From: Xanthomonas nasturtii | Lineage (GTDB): Bacteria; Pseudomonadota; Gammaproteobacteria; Xanthomonadales; Xanthomonadaceae | Length of the DNA: 64,000 bases | Reading direction: 5' to 3' | NCBI RefSeq assembly: GCF_001660815.1 | Contig: NZ_LYMI01000012.1 | Location: 62,001-126,000 of the forward strand | In this document: piece after piece, positions 1 through 9,510 of the stretch | Position numbering within the stretch: the stretch's first letter is position 1 | Layout of the letters: every line of letters starts with the position of its first letter | Notes under the pieces: generated by a model | Databases searched by the model: none | Told to the model about the DNA's origin: nothing | The model's input: only the letters and a program-made list of their open reading frames with translations | Made by a program: the position numbers and the translations under genes

Positions 1-506
1 GGCTGGATCGCAAGCGTCGCAACGCTGCATTTCGTGCGTCGCTGGACGAGTGGCTGCTGCGCCAGAAAGTGGTCGGCAGCCTGATTGCGCGGCTGGAAAC
101 CGCACGCCTGACACGGACTTTGGGCACCTTGCTGCGCAATGGCGTGCCGCTGCTGGCGGCGATCGGCATTGCGCGTAACGTCATGTCCAACCTGGCGCTG
201 GTGGAGGATGTCGCCAATGCCGCCGACGACGTCAAGAACGGGCATGGTCTTGCGATATCGCTGGCACGCGGCAAGCGCTTTCCGCGGTTGGCGCTGCAGA
301 TGATTCAGGTGGGCGAAGAATCCGGCGCACTGGACACGATGCTGCTCAAGACCGCCGACACCTTCGAGCTGGAAACCGCGCAGGCCATCGACCGCGCATT
401 GGCCGCGCTGGTGCCGTTCATCACGCTGGTGCTGGCCTCGGTGGTGGGGCTTGTCATCATTTCGGTATTGGTACCGCTGTATGACCTCACCAATGCAATC
501 GGCTGA
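1..506 (+). CDS. xpsF: Type II secretion inner-membrane platform protein XpsF (GspF), 3' end
   Basis: This is the C-terminal part of the polytopic GspF/PilC-family platform protein, which sits in the inner membrane and links the assembly ATPase (XpsE, expected just upstream) to pseudopilus growth. The frame is open from base 3, so the gene is cut by the window edge. The visible part has the second GspF domain, with the conserved stretch VGEESGALDTML and the final hydrophobic segment around LVPFITLVLASVVGLVIISV. The stop is at 504-506. A gap of 270 bp with no recognisable gene separates it from xpsG. The rest of the xps operon follows on the same strand, which makes the assignment firm. Confidence 0.93.
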   Translation, partial: LDRKRRNAAFRASLDEWLLRQKVVGSLIARLETARLTRTLGTLLRNGVPLLAAIGIARNVMSNLALVEDVANAADDVKNGHGLAISLARGKRFPRLALQMIQVGEESGALDTMLLKTADTFELETAQAIDRALAALVPFITLVLASVVGLVIISVLVPLYDLTNAIG

Positions 507-776
507 GAGCGGCGATCGATGCGGCCGCGTTGCCGCCAGACGGACGCAGCCGGTACTCGGAATCGGCGTGCACCACTCGTACACTGCGGGGCCTGCGCGC
601 GGTTTGCGCGGAGCTGCCAACCAGTCGCGACGCGGTGCCAGCCATGTTCCCGGCCGGGCAGCGTCTTCACAACAACGTTCCGGTGACCGCACGACACCCA
701 TGCGGGAACCATTGCAATGCCCGCCGTGTCATCTGTTGGCGGCAGCATCCTTCATCGACGTGCAAGGAAATCGTTC

Positions 777-1208
777 ATGATCAAGCGTTCCATCACCCGC
801 AGTCCGTCGCGCGCAGGCCAGGCCGGCATGAGCTTGCTGGAAATCATCATCGTCATCGTGCTGATCGGCGCGGTGCTCACGCTGGTCGGCAGTCGCGTGC
901 TCGGTGGCGCCGATCGCGGCAAGGCCAATCTGGCCAAATCGCAGATCCAGACCCTGGCCGGAAAGATCGAGAATTTCCAGCTCGACACCGGCAAGTTGCC
1001 GAGCAAGCTCGATGACCTGGTCACCCAGCCCGGCGGCAGCAGCGGTTGGCTGGGCCCGTACGCCAAGCCGGTGGAACTCAACGACCCATGGGGCCACACC
1101 ATCGAATACCGCGTGCCCGGCGATGGCCAGCCGTTCGATCTGATCAGCCTGGGCAAGGACGGCAAGCCCGGTGGCAGCAGCTACGACTCGGACATCAAGT
1201 ACCAATAA
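777..1208 (+). CDS. xpsG: Major pseudopilin XpsG (GspG)
   Basis: This is the major pseudopilin, which polymerises into the periplasmic type II secretion pseudopilus. I start at ATG 777 because AAGGAA lies about 8 bases upstream; a longer frame from 717 has no support. The product is 143 residues. The prepilin peptidase site is GQAG/MSLLEIIIVIVLIG, with Glu at +5 and a long hydrophobic N-terminal helix. The globular part has GspG features, including the segment LNDPWGHTIEYRVPG and a C-terminal Asp-rich calcium-site-like region ending in YDSDIKYQ. It is preceded by 270 bp without a gene, so a separate promoter for this highly expressed subunit is possible, but I see no convincing one. Confidence 0.96.
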   Translation: MIKRSITRSPSRAGQAGMSLLEIIIVIVLIGAVLTLVGSRVLGGADRGKANLAKSQIQTLAGKIENFQLDTGKLPSKLDDLVTQPGGSSGWLGPYAKPVELNDPWGHTIEYRVPGDGQPFDLISLGKDGKPGGSSYDSDIKYQ

Positions 1209-1217
1209 GCCCTCGCC

Positions 1218-1727
1218 ATGCGCGTTGCGTGTCAGCCGTTGCGTCATCCGCATGGAGTGGTCGGCCCTGGTCGGGCACGCACGCGTGGCACCTCGTTGCT
1301 GGAAATGCTGCTGGTCATCGCGTTGATCGCGATGGCCGGCGTGCTCGCCGCCGCGGCATTGAACGGCGGCATCGACGGCATGCGCCTGCGCACCGCCGGC
1401 AAGGCGATTGCCTCGCAACTGCGCTACACGCGCACCCAGGCGATTGCCACCGGCACGCCGCAGCGGTTCTTGATCGACCCGCAGCAGCGCCGCTGGGAAG
1501 CCCCCGGCGGCCACCACGGCGATCTGCCGCCGTCGCTGGAAGTGCGCTTCACCGGCGCGCGCCAGGTGCAATCGCGGCAGGATCAGGGCGCGATCCAGTT
1601 CTTCCCGGATGGCGCCTCCACCGGCGGGCGCATCGATCTACAGGTCAAGGACGCGCGGTGGCGCGTGGACGTGGGCTGGATCACCGGCGAGGTGCGTTCG
1701 GGCCCGTTGCGGACGCCGTCGCCATGA
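1218..1727 (+). CDS. xpsH: Minor pseudopilin XpsH (GspH)
   Basis: Minor pseudopilin of the type II secretion pseudopilus (169 residues). A leader of about 24 residues ends in RTRG, followed by TSLLEMLLVIALIAMAG, so cleavage after Gly leaves Glu at +5 of the mature helix. The rest fits a GspH-type globular domain with a C-terminal strand region. It begins 9 bp after xpsG, and its stop overlaps the xpsI start by 4 bp (ATGA), so the two are translationally coupled. Family assignment rests on the leader, the length and the fixed position between G and I genes in type II secretion operons. Confidence 0.93.
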   Translation: MRVACQPLRHPHGVVGPGRARTRGTSLLEMLLVIALIAMAGVLAAAALNGGIDGMRLRTAGKAIASQLRYTRTQAIATGTPQRFLIDPQQRRWEAPGGHHGDLPPSLEVRFTGARQVQSRQDQGAIQFFPDGASTGGRIDLQVKDARWRVDVGWITGEVRSGPLRTPSP

Positions 1728-2140
1728 GACGTCAGCGCGGTTACACCCTGATCGAAGTGATCGTCGCCTTCGCGCTACTGGCGCTGGCATTGAGCCTGTT
1801 GCTGGGGTCGTTGTCCGGTGCCGCACGCCAGGTGCGTGCAGCCGATGAAAGCACGCGCGCCACCTTGCACGCGCAGTCGCTACTGGCCATGCAAGGGATG
1901 GACAAGCCGCTGGAGCCCGAGCAGCAACAAGGCAGCTTCGAAGACGGGCACTTCCGCTGGTCGATGGACGTGCGCCCGTACGACGAACCGCGGCGCAACC
2001 CGCAGGCGCCGCTGTCGCCCGGCGCACATCGCCTGCTGCAACTGACCCTGGTGGTGCGCTGGGGCGAGCAGCCCAACCAGGTGCTGCAATGGCGCACGTT
2101 GCGGCTGGTGGCCGCCGCCGCGCAGGGCAGCCCGCCATGA
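1724..2140 (+). CDS. xpsI: Minor pseudopilin XpsI (GspI)
   Basis: Minor pseudopilin (138 residues) that forms the pseudopilus tip complex with the J and K subunits. The start is ATG 1724, inside the xpsH stop (ATGA). The very short leader MRRQRG precedes [18 protein letters not shown], a classic type IV pilin-like helix with Glu at +5. The C-terminal part carries the segment [16 protein letters not shown], typical of GspI. The stop overlaps the xpsJ start by 4 bp. Confidence 0.94.
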   Translation: MRRQRGYTLIEVIVAFALLALALSLLLGSLSGAARQVRAADESTRATLHAQSLLAMQGMDKPLEPEQQQGSFEDGHFRWSMDVRPYDEPRRNPQAPLSPGAHRLLQLTLVVRWGEQPNQVLQWRTLRLVAAAAQGSPP

Positions 2141-2772
2141 GCCGTTCGCGCAGCGCCGGATTCACCCTGATCGAAGTGCTGCTGGCGACCATGCTGCTGG
2201 TCGGCGGGCTGGCCTTGGCGTTTGCCACCTTGCGCTCGGCCAGCGCGGTGAGTCAGCGCGGCGAAGCGATCGCGCAACGCAGCGAGCGCGTGCGTGCGGT
2301 GGAAGAATTCCTGCGCCGGCGGCTGGCCGCGGCATTGCAGATCGCCATGGGTATCGACCCGCAGAGCCAGCAGCCCATCTTGTTCATCGGCGAACCGCAA
2401 CGCATGCGCTTTGCCGCAGACGTGCCGGATTATCTGGGCCGCGGCGGGCCGTATCTGCACGATCTCTCGGTGGCCGGCGATGGCGAACAGCGCAATCTGC
2501 TGATCGCATTGACCATGCTGCAATCGGGCAAGTCGATCGAAGAAGGCAGCACCTTGCCGCCGGAAAAACTGGCCGAAGGCGTGCAGCAGGTAAGTTTTCG
2601 TTATCGCGGCATGGATCCGCAGAACGGCCGCCTGAGCGCATGGCTGCCGCGGTGGGAATGGCACGACCGCCTGCCGCTGCTGGTGCGCATCGACATCCGC
2701 AGCGGCGACGCCGCATGGCCGTCGCTGGTGGTGGCGCTGCCGCAATCCAGCAACCCCGGGGCAGGGCAATGA
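2137..2772 (+). CDS. xpsJ: Minor pseudopilin XpsJ (GspJ)
   Basis: Minor pseudopilin (211 residues), the largest Glu5-containing tip subunit. I use ATG 2137, which overlaps the xpsI stop; an upstream start at 2089 would run deep into xpsI. The leader MSRSRSAG is followed by [19 protein letters not shown], with Glu at +5. Downstream the frame contains VEEFLRRRL and a C-terminal GspJ-like segment with [13 protein letters not shown]. The stop overlaps xpsK by 4 bp. Confidence 0.93.
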   Translation: MSRSRSAGFTLIEVLLATMLLVGGLALAFATLRSASAVSQRGEAIAQRSERVRAVEEFLRRRLAAALQIAMGIDPQSQQPILFIGEPQRMRFAADVPDYLGRGGPYLHDLSVAGDGEQRNLLIALTMLQSGKSIEEGSTLPPEKLAEGVQQVSFRYRGMDPQNGRLSAWLPRWEWHDRLPLLVRIDIRSGDAAWPSLVVALPQSSNPGAGQ

Positions 2773-3620
2773 GCCGCGCGCGTGGTGCCGCGCTGGTGTT
2801 GGTGTTGTGGCTGATCGCCCTGCTCACTGCGATGATCGGTGCGTTCGCGCTCACCGCACGCGTAGAAGCATTGCAGGGCAGCATGCTGCGCAATGGCGCA
2901 CAGGCGCAGGAATACGCCCGCGCTGGCCTGGAATACGCACTGTCGCGCTTGCAGAGCACCGATACCCAGACACGCTGGCGCGCAGACGGCCGACGCTATC
3001 GTTGGCAGATGGACGATGCCAGTGTGGAGATTCGCATCACCGACGAAAGCGGCAAAGTAGATCTGAACATGGCCGAGCCCACCTTGCTGGCCGGTCTGGT
3101 GCGCGCGGTAGGCGGCGAGCAGGCCAATGCCGCGCGCATCGCCGGTGCCATCGTCGATTGGCGCGATGGCGATTCGTTGAGCCAGCCGGGTGGCGGCGCG
3201 GAAGATCGCGACTACGCCGACGCCGGGCTGCCGTATGGCGCAAAAGACAGCCCGTTCGAAACGCTGGGCGAACTGCGCCTGGTGCTGGGCATGGATGGCG
3301 AGTTGTATCGCAAGCTGCTGCCCAACATCACCCTGTACAGCGGGCGTTCGCGGCCTGAAGCGCGCTTTGCGCCCGGCCCGGTGTTGACCGCGATGGGCCT
3401 GGATGCGCAGCAACTGCTGGCGCAGCGTGACGCGCCGCTGGGTTTGTCGGGCAGCGAGGCGACGGTCGGTGGCTCGGACACTTATAGTATCGAGAGCCGG
3501 GCGCGACTGAGTCAGGGACGCGAGGCTGTGTTGCGGGCGGTCGTGTCCATCAGCGCGTCTGCATTACCGGGGTCGGCCTATACCGTGTTGCGTTGGGAAG
3601 AGGGAGCAGCAGTGCAATGA
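2769..3620 (+). CDS. xpsK: Tip pseudopilin XpsK (GspK)
   Basis: GspK is the subunit that caps the pseudopilus tip. The product is 283 residues from ATG 2769. The leader MSRARG precedes [20 protein letters not shown]. The usual Glu at +5 is absent (Leu instead), as expected for GspK, which sits at the top and needs no partner for its N-terminal charge. A large alpha-helical insertion typical of the family follows, with [17 protein letters not shown] and a helix-hairpin-helix-like segment ([18 protein letters not shown]). The stop overlaps the xpsL start by 4 bp. Confidence 0.94.
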   Translation: MSRARGAALVLVLWLIALLTAMIGAFALTARVEALQGSMLRNGAQAQEYARAGLEYALSRLQSTDTQTRWRADGRRYRWQMDDASVEIRITDESGKVDLNMAEPTLLAGLVRAVGGEQANAARIAGAIVDWRDGDSLSQPGGGAEDRDYADAGLPYGAKDSPFETLGELRLVLGMDGELYRKLLPNITLYSGRSRPEARFAPGPVLTAMGLDAQQLLAQRDAPLGLSGSEATVGGSDTYSIESRARLSQGREAVLRAVVSISASALPGSAYTVLRWEEGAAVQ

Positions 3621-4738
3621 CCGCATGGCGGGATACCTTGGGTCGTATCGGCGTACGCGCCATGCCGGGAGCCGGAGGCGTCTGGCGTTGGTGGCAACAA
3701 TCGCTGCTGGCCTGGCTGCCGCAACGGTGGCAATGGCAGTTGGGTCTGTCGCAGGCACGCCTGTTGTTGCAGCAGGACGGCGACACGCTGCAGTTGCTGC
3801 GCCAGCGCGACCACAGCAGCGACACTGTCGCCAGCCTGCCGTGGCCGGTGCAGCCGCAGGAAGTGAACGCCTTGCTGCCGACCGCGCTGGAAGGCCTGCC
3901 GCGGCATTGGTTGTTGCCGGCCGCACACGCGTTGCGCCGCCCGTTGCGCCTGCCTGCCGCAGCAGCGGCGCGCCTGCAGGATGTGGCGCGCTTCGAGATC
4001 GATCGGCAAACCCCGTTCACCGCCGACCAGGTGTATTTCGATGCGCGCGTGCTCGACGTGCGCGAAGACGGCCAGCTCGATGCCGAACTGGTGGTGGTGC
4101 CGCGGCGCATGATCGACGGCCCGGCCGGTGTGCCGGACGCCTGGAACAGTACGCTGTCGGGAATCGATGTTGCCGATGCGAACGGTCTGCCGCTGGGCGT
4201 GAACCTGCTGCCCCCAGCGCGACGCCTGCGCCGCAGCGACCCGATGCAGCGCTGGAACCTGATGCTCGCTGCCGCCGCACTGGTGTTGTTGGCCGTGGCC
4301 GGCTGGTTGCTGCTCGACAATCGCCGCCAGGCTGCCGACGATCTGCGCGCCAAGGTGCAGGCCAATGCTGCGCGCGCGCGCCAGGTTGCCGCCGAACGCC
4401 AGCAGTTGCTCGATCTGGTTGAAGGCGCCCGGTTTTTCCAGCAGCAACGCGCCACCCGCCCGACCTCGGTGGAAATCTGGGACGAGTTGAGCCGGCGTCT
4501 GCCCGGCGGCACCTATCTGGAAAAATTCTCGGTCGAAGGCGGGCAATTGCAGTTGATCGGCTTGAGCAACGAAGCCTCCTCGCTGGTGCGCCGTCTGGAA
4601 GGCTCGCCGCTGTGGCGCACGCCCTCGCTGACCGGCGTGCTGCAGAGCGATGCCGGTCGCAACGTCGACCGTTTCACCATCACCGCCGAGCTGGCCGGCC
4701 CCGATGCGAAGGAGGCGGCCAATGCCACGCAGCGTTAA
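3617..4738 (+). CDS. xpsL: Type II secretion assembly platform protein XpsL (GspL)
   Basis: Bitopic inner-membrane protein (373 residues) that recruits the XpsE ATPase through a cytoplasmic actin-like domain and pairs with XpsM in the periplasm. The start is ATG 3617, overlapping the xpsK stop; a start 24 bp further up has no benefit. Residues 1 to about 205 form the cytoplasmic domain. One membrane segment ([17 protein letters not shown]) lies at about 215-235. A coiled-coil and ferredoxin-like periplasmic part follows, with [19 protein letters not shown]. The 3' end overlaps the start of xpsM by 17 bp. Confidence 0.94.
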   Translation: MTAWRDTLGRIGVRAMPGAGGVWRWWQQSLLAWLPQRWQWQLGLSQARLLLQQDGDTLQLLRQRDHSSDTVASLPWPVQPQEVNALLPTALEGLPRHWLLPAAHALRRPLRLPAAAAARLQDVARFEIDRQTPFTADQVYFDARVLDVREDGQLDAELVVVPRRMIDGPAGVPDAWNSTLSGIDVADANGLPLGVNLLPPARRLRRSDPMQRWNLMLAAAALVLLAVAGWLLLDNRRQAADDLRAKVQANAARARQVAAERQQLLDLVEGARFFQQQRATRPTSVEIWDELSRRLPGGTYLEKFSVEGGQLQLIGLSNEASSLVRRLEGSPLWRTPSLTGVLQSDAGRNVDRFTITAELAGPDAKEAANATQR

Positions 4739-5375
4739 GCGCGATCGCTGGATCGCTTTGGGGATACTGCTGCTGGTGATCGGCGTGGCGTATCTGGTGC
4801 TGGTGCACCCGTGGTTCACCCAACCGATGATCGCCGTGCAGGACGACCTGCAATCGCTGCGCGAGCGCGAGCTGCGCGTGCGCGTGCAATTGCAGCAGGC
4901 GCCGGAAGTCAGCAAGCGGCTGCGCCAGGCGCGTCAGACGCTGGAAAGCCGCCCGGGCTTCTTGCCGGAGACCTCGGCCGAACTCGCCTCCGCCGGGTTG
5001 GTGCAGCGGCTGGAACGCGCGGTGGTGGAAGCCAGCCCCGGCAACCGCAGCTGCGCCATCAGCAACCGCTCGCCGTTGCAGCCGGAGAGCAAGGACCGCT
5101 TCACCCGCGTGGCGGTGCAGGTGCGTTTGCGCTGCGGCACCCCGGAACTGGCCTCGGTGTTGTACAGCCTGGAAAACGGCACCCCGCGTCTGTTCGTGGA
5201 CAACCTCAACGTGATGGCGCAGCGCTACCAGCTCTCGCCCAACGAAAGCGGCAACGGCCTGGATATCGCCTTCGAACTGGCCGGCTACCTGCGCCCGGGC
5301 GCCAGCGCCGCGCCGCTGAATACCGAGACCGCGCCCACTGCGCCAGCCGCCGCGGAGGCCAGCAATGCGCCTTGA
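4722..5375 (+). CDS. xpsM: Type II secretion protein XpsM (GspM)
   Basis: Bitopic inner-membrane partner of XpsL (217 residues). ATG 4722 is preceded by a strong AAGGAGG ribosome-binding site at 4709-4715, inside the end of xpsL. A short basic N terminus ([10 protein letters not shown]) is followed by the membrane helix IALGILLLVIGVAYLVLV. The periplasmic region begins with a coiled coil (LQSLRERELRVRVQLQQ) and ends in a ferredoxin-like domain. Its last codons overlap the xpsN start by 11 bp. Known XpsL-XpsM complexes in Xanthomonas support the role; the assignment here comes from order and topology. Confidence 0.93.
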   Translation: MPRSVKRDRWIALGILLLVIGVAYLVLVHPWFTQPMIAVQDDLQSLRERELRVRVQLQQAPEVSKRLRQARQTLESRPGFLPETSAELASAGLVQRLERAVVEASPGNRSCAISNRSPLQPESKDRFTRVAVQVRLRCGTPELASVLYSLENGTPRLFVDNLNVMAQRYQLSPNESGNGLDIAFELAGYLRPGASAAPLNTETAPTAPAAAEASNAP

Positions 5376-6159
5376 CATGATCGGCCTGCGCACCTGGTTG
5401 CTGGCTACCGTGGTCGGCTGGGCACTGCTGGTGTGCGTGCTGGCAGTTGCCGGCCTGGGCAAGCGTGTGGAGCTGCTGCCGGACGACCCCGCGCTGGTGC
5501 AGCGGTTGCCCACCTTGCCGGCACCGGCCCCGGAGCGGCTGGGCGCGTTCGTGAAATATTCGGAGATCGCCGCGCATCCGGCGTTCGCTGAAGACCGCCT
5601 GCCGCATCCGTTCTTCCTGTCCGGCAACGACGGCAGTGGCGCCGCTTCCACGGTGCGCCTGACCGGCGTGCTGCTGACCGAAAACTTCAAGATGGCCACG
5701 CTGACCCTGGACCCGCAGGATTCGGTGCGCGTGCAGCTGGGCGGCGACGCAGTGAAGGGCTGGCGCCTGCTCGCCCTGCAGCCGCGTAGCGCAACCATCG
5801 AAGGCCCCAGCGGCACTCAGACACTGGAATTGCACGTGTTCAACGGCCAGGGCGGGCAGCCGCCCACCGCCAATGCGGCCGCGCGTGGTGCCGCCGCGGA
5901 AACCCCGCCGTTGCCCTCTCCCGATGCTGCCGCGGTTGCACCGGCGCAGCCGCCGCCGCCAGCGCAACCCGCCCCGTCTGCGCAGCAGCCCGGCGGGCAG
6001 GCACCGCCCACGGCGCCGCCGCAGCGCAGCGATGGCGCGCAGGAAGCCCCACGCCCCTCCGACGATCAGATGCGTGCCATCCGCGAACGCATCGAAGCCC
6101 GACGCCGCCAGCTGCAACAGCAGCGCCAGAGCGGCTCTACCCCCGGTCAGACCCAATGA
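5365..6159 (+). CDS. xpsN: Type II secretion protein XpsN (GspC/N-like link to the secretin)
   Basis: Bitopic inner-membrane protein (264 residues) that takes the GspC-like role of contacting the secretin XpsD. An N-terminal membrane helix (WLLATVVGWALLVCVLAVAG) is followed by a homology-region-like periplasmic domain with FFLSGNDGSG and VRLTGVLLTENFKMATL. The last 90 or so residues are rich in Pro, Ala and Gln (PPPPAQPAPSAQQPGG) and end in a charged helix of the type IRERIEARRRQLQQQ. The start overlaps xpsM and the stop overlaps xpsD by 4 bp. Confidence 0.92.
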   Translation: MRLDMIGLRTWLLATVVGWALLVCVLAVAGLGKRVELLPDDPALVQRLPTLPAPAPERLGAFVKYSEIAAHPAFAEDRLPHPFFLSGNDGSGAASTVRLTGVLLTENFKMATLTLDPQDSVRVQLGGDAVKGWRLLALQPRSATIEGPSGTQTLELHVFNGQGGQPPTANAAARGAAAETPPLPSPDAAAVAPAQPPPPAQPAPSAQQPGGQAPPTAPPQRSDGAQEAPRPSDDQMRAIRERIEARRRQLQQQRQSGSTPGQTQ

Positions 6160-8450
6160 GTGAACGCATGACGCCGCGCCTGTTTCCCGTGTCCCTGCTG
6201 ATTGGCCTGCTGGCCGGTTGCGCCACCACTCCGCCGCCGGACGTGCGCCGCAATGCGCGCCTGGACCCGCAAGTCGGCGCTGCCGGCGCCACCCAGACCC
6301 CCGCCGAACAACGTGCAGACGGCAACGTCAGCGCCAGTGCCAAACCGAGCCCGGTGATCCGCCGCGGCAGCGGCACCATGATCAACCAGAGCGCCGCCGC
6401 CGCGCCGTCGCCCACGCTGGGCATGGCCAGCAGCGGCAGCGCCACCTTCAATTTCGAAGGCGAGTCGGTGCAGGCGGTGGTCAAGGCGATCCTGGGCGAC
6501 ATGCTCGGCCAGAACTACGTCATCGCGCCGGGCGTGCAGGGCACCGTGACCCTGGCCACGCCCAACCCGGTCTCGCCGGCGCAGGCCCTGAACCTGCTGG
6601 AAATGGTGCTGGGCTGGAACAACGCGCGCATGGTGTTCAGCGGTGGCCGCTACAACATCGTGCCGGCCGATCAGGCGCTGGCCGGCACCGTCGCGCCCAG
6701 CACCGCATCGCCCTCGGCCGCGCGCGGGTTCGAAGTGCGCGTGGTGCCGTTGAAGTTCATCTCCGCCAGCGAAATGAAGAAGGTGCTGGAGCCGTATGCG
6801 CGGCCGAATGCCATCGTCGGCACCGACCCGTCGCGCAACGTCATCACCCTGGGCGGTACCCGTGCCGAGCTGGAGAACTACCTGCGTACCGTGCAGATCT
6901 TCGACGTGGACTGGTTGTCGGGCATGTCGGTGGGCGTGTTCCCGATCCAGTCCGGCAAGGCCGAAAAGGTCAGCGCCGATCTGGAAAAGGTGTTCGGCGA
7001 ACAGAGCAAGACGCCCAGCGCCGGCATGTTCCGCTTCATGCCGCTGGAAAACGCCAACGCGGTGCTGGTGATCACCCCGCAACCGCGCTACCTGGACCAG
7101 ATCCAGCAGTGGCTGGACCGCATCGACAGCGCCGGCGGCGGTGTGCGGTTGTTTTCGTACGAGTTGAAGTACATCAAGGCCAAGGACCTGGCCGATCGGT
7201 TGTCTGAGGTGTTCGGCGGCCGCAGTAGCGGCGGCGATTCCAATGCCTCGCTGGCGCCGGGCGCCGAGAGCAGCGTGCTCGGTGGCGCGCTCGGTAATCG
7301 TGACAGCAGCATGGGTGGCAGCTCCGGCATGACCGGTGGCAGCGTCGGCGAAAGCGGCGATGGCAGTTCGTCCGGCAGCAGCTTCGGTGGCAGCAGTGGG
7401 AGCGGCAGCAGTGGTGGCCTGGGCAACGGCAGCCTGCAGCTGTCCCCGCGCAGCAACGGCAATGGCGCGGTGACCCTGGAAGTGGAAGGCGACAAGGTCG
7501 GTGTGTCGGCGGTGGCCGAAACCAACACTTTGCTGGTGCGCTCCACACCGCAGTCGTGGGCCTCGATCCGCGACGTCATCGAAAAGCTCGATGTGATGCC
7601 GATGCAGGTGCATATCGAGGCGCAGGTGGCTGAGGTGAATTTGACTGGTGAGCTGCAGTACGGTGTGAATTGGTATTTCGAAAATGCAGTGAGCGTGCCA
7701 GTGGCATCCGGTGGGCCCGGCCTGCCACCTGCCGTAGGACGCGGCATCTGGGGCGACATTGCAGGAACCGTCACCAACGGTGGGGTGGGCTGGACATTTC
7801 TTGGCAAGAATGCAGCGGCAGTCATCAGTGCGTTGGATACCGTGACTAACGTACGTTTGCTGCAGACGCCTTCGGTGTTCGTGCGCAACAACGCCGAAGC
7901 CACGCTCAATGTGGGCTCGCGCATTCCGATCAATTCGACGTCGATCAATACCGGGCTGGGCAGCGACAGCAGCTTTTCGTCGGTGCAGTACATCGACACC
8001 GGCGTGATCTTGAAGGTACGTCCACGGGTCACCAAGGACGGCATGGTGTTCCTGGATATCGTGCAGGAGGTCAGCACGCCGGGTGCACGACCGCCGGCGT
8101 GTACTGCGGCGGCTACCACAACCGTCAACAGCGCCGCTTGTAACGTCGATATCAATACGCGCCGTGTCAAAACCGAAGCTGCAGTGCAGAGCGGCGACAC
8201 CATGATGCTCGCAGGCTTGATCGACGACACGACGAGCGACGTCAGTGCAGGCGTCCCCTTCTTGAGCAAGCTGCCAGTTGTCGGCGCCCTGTTCGGTCAA
8301 AAGACCAGGAATACCGACCGCCGCGAAGTCATCGTGCTGATCACTCCGTCGATCGTCCGCAATCCGCAGGAGGCACGCAATCTCACCGACGAGTACGGCG
8401 AGAAGTTCCGGGCGATGGATCCGCTTGATGCAGCCAAGAAACTAAGGTGA
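6156..8450 (+). CDS. xpsD: Type II secretion outer-membrane secretin XpsD (GspD)
   Basis: Outer-membrane secretin (764 residues) that forms the exit channel for folded exoenzymes. It has a lipoprotein signal, LLIGLLAGC, with the acylated Cys at about residue 22, as known for XpsD. An N0 domain and three secretin_N repeats fill roughly residues 95-360. A Gly/Ser-rich stretch at about 370-425 (SSGSSFGGSSGSGSSGG) lies inside the third repeat. The secretin core follows at about 540-740, with VFVRNNAEATLNVG and VPFLSKLPVVGALFG. It is the last canonical gene of the operon, but its stop overlaps a glycosyltransferase gene by 4 bp. Confidence 0.97.
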   Translation: MSERMTPRLFPVSLLIGLLAGCATTPPPDVRRNARLDPQVGAAGATQTPAEQRADGNVSASAKPSPVIRRGSGTMINQSAAAAPSPTLGMASSGSATFNFEGESVQAVVKAILGDMLGQNYVIAPGVQGTVTLATPNPVSPAQALNLLEMVLGWNNARMVFSGGRYNIVPADQALAGTVAPSTASPSAARGFEVRVVPLKFISASEMKKVLEPYARPNAIVGTDPSRNVITLGGTRAELENYLRTVQIFDVDWLSGMSVGVFPIQSGKAEKVSADLEKVFGEQSKTPSAGMFRFMPLENANAVLVITPQPRYLDQIQQWLDRIDSAGGGVRLFSYELKYIKAKDLADRLSEVFGGRSSGGDSNASLAPGAESSVLGGALGNRDSSMGGSSGMTGGSVGESGDGSSSGSSFGGSSGSGSSGGLGNGSLQLSPRSNGNGAVTLEVEGDKVGVSAVAETNTLLVRSTPQSWASIRDVIEKLDVMPMQVHIEAQVAEVNLTGELQYGVNWYFENAVSVPVASGGPGLPPAVGRGIWGDIAGTVTNGGVGWTFLGKNAAAVISALDTVTNVRLLQTPSVFVRNNAEATLNVGSRIPINSTSINTGLGSDSSFSSVQYIDTGVILKVRPRVTKDGMVFLDIVQEVSTPGARPPACTAAATTTVNSAACNVDINTRRVKTEAAVQSGDTMMLAGLIDDTTSDVSAGVPFLSKLPVVGALFGQKTRNTDRREVIVLITPSIVRNPQEARNLTDEYGEKFRAMDPLDAAKKLR

Positions 8451-9286
8451 GTGCAGCGCTGCCCGTCGTGCTGGTGCCGGTCGGCACCGACGACGAGGCG
8501 CTGGACGCGTGTTTAGGCGCGCTGGACGCCGCCACGCCCGCAGGCACGCGGGTGTGGCTGGCCGACGATGCCCAGGCCGGTCCGCGCGGGCGCGTGGTGA
8601 TCGAACACTGGCTGGCGCGCACGCAGTTGCAGGCACACCACACCCGTCGCCAGCGCATGCTTGGCGAGGTGGCACATCTGGACGAAATGCTCAGCGCCTG
8701 CGGCGACGCCGATGTGGTGGTGCTGGGGGTGGATGCCTGCCCGTTGCCCGGGTGGTTGCGGCAACTCACCGCATGTTTTGCACGCGATGCGGCGATCGCC
8801 ACGGCCACGCCGTGGAGCAATGTCGGCGAAGCCTGCAGCTGGCCGCGGCTGGGCGAACTCAATCCGATGCCGGATGCACCCGAACGGCTTGCGGCTGCCT
8901 GTGCCGCGATGCCGCCGCTGCACCCGGAACTGCCGTCGGCGATCGGGCATGCAGTGCTGTTGCGTGGCACTGCACGCCGCAAGGCCGGTGGCCTGGATGC
9001 CAGCAGTTACGGCTCGTGGTATGCCGCACTTGTGGATTTGAGCCTGCGCATGGGCGGGCTGGGATGGCGCAACGTGCTGTGTGATACCGCGTTTGTTGCC
9101 TCGCCGCACGAAGGCCGCCCGGCCGATGGCGACATGGACGCACTGGCCACCCGCTGGCCGGCATGGCATACGCGCCTGGCCAACTTCCTCATGCACGACC
9201 CGCTGCGCGCCCGGCGCGATCAGCTCACCCAACTGCTGGCCGACCTCCCGCCACCGGACCCGCAACGCGCGCTATTCGACGCGTAG
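8447..9286 (+). CDS. Family 2-type glycosyltransferase, coupled to xpsD
   Basis: Putative GT-A fold glycosyltransferase (279 residues). It starts at GTG 8447 inside the xpsD stop (GTGA), so it is probably translated from the same message as the secretin. The N-terminal part (LPVVLVPVGTDDEALDACLG) resembles the nucleotide-sugar fold. A DxD-like acidic site, VVVLGVDACPLPGWLRQL, lies at about residues 94-111, and a family-like acceptor region follows (GGLDASSYGSWYAALVDLSLRMG). No signal peptide or membrane helix is evident, so it should act in the cytoplasm. Substrate unknown; it could serve surface polysaccharide or glycoprotein synthesis. I am confident of the fold class only. Confidence 0.75.
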   Translation: MSAALPVVLVPVGTDDEALDACLGALDAATPAGTRVWLADDAQAGPRGRVVIEHWLARTQLQAHHTRRQRMLGEVAHLDEMLSACGDADVVVLGVDACPLPGWLRQLTACFARDAAIATATPWSNVGEACSWPRLGELNPMPDAPERLAAACAAMPPLHPELPSAIGHAVLLRGTARRKAGGLDASSYGSWYAALVDLSLRMGGLGWRNVLCDTAFVASPHEGRPADGDMDALATRWPAWHTRLANFLMHDPLRARRDQLTQLLADLPPPDPQRALFDA

Positions 9287-9467
9287 AGAAGCTAACACAG
9301 CACCTGCGCTCGGCGCCAAGAGCGCGTGGCCGGCGCTCGGCGCCGCATGTGTCACCTGCGCGCCGTGTTCCGAGCGCACAACCGAATTCAGATCGATAGT
9401 TCACGATGTGCTGTCAGTGACGCCAAGCCCGCACTAAAGATGCAAAGAAAGCAGCGCGGTATGCTCT

Positions 9468-9506
9468 TCCCGATTCCCGATTCCCGATTCCCGATTCCCG
9501 ATTCCC
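9468..9506. repeat. Single-armed heptamer array (CCCGATT units)
   Basis: Five consecutive copies of a 7-base unit CCCGATT fill this stretch just 3' of a glycosyltransferase gene and just before the end of the convergent gntR gene. GCTCTTCC, which precedes the right-hand arm in the two-armed elements elsewhere in the window, comes directly before it. A matching left arm (GGGAATC units) is not present upstream, although GAAAGCAGC at about 9448 resembles the element core. I read it as a half or decayed copy of the same element family. The gap from 9287 to 9510 holds nothing else I recognise. Confidence 0.75.
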
Positions 9507-9510
9507 CGCG

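Noticed and set aside
6147-8300. Long minus-strand open frame opposite xpsD
   Set aside because: The plus strand encodes a complete secretin with all motifs, and the minus frame has only low-complexity composition.
9468-9506. CRISPR array
   Set aside because: The units are 7 bases with no spacers, so this is a simple tandem array of the palindromic-element type.
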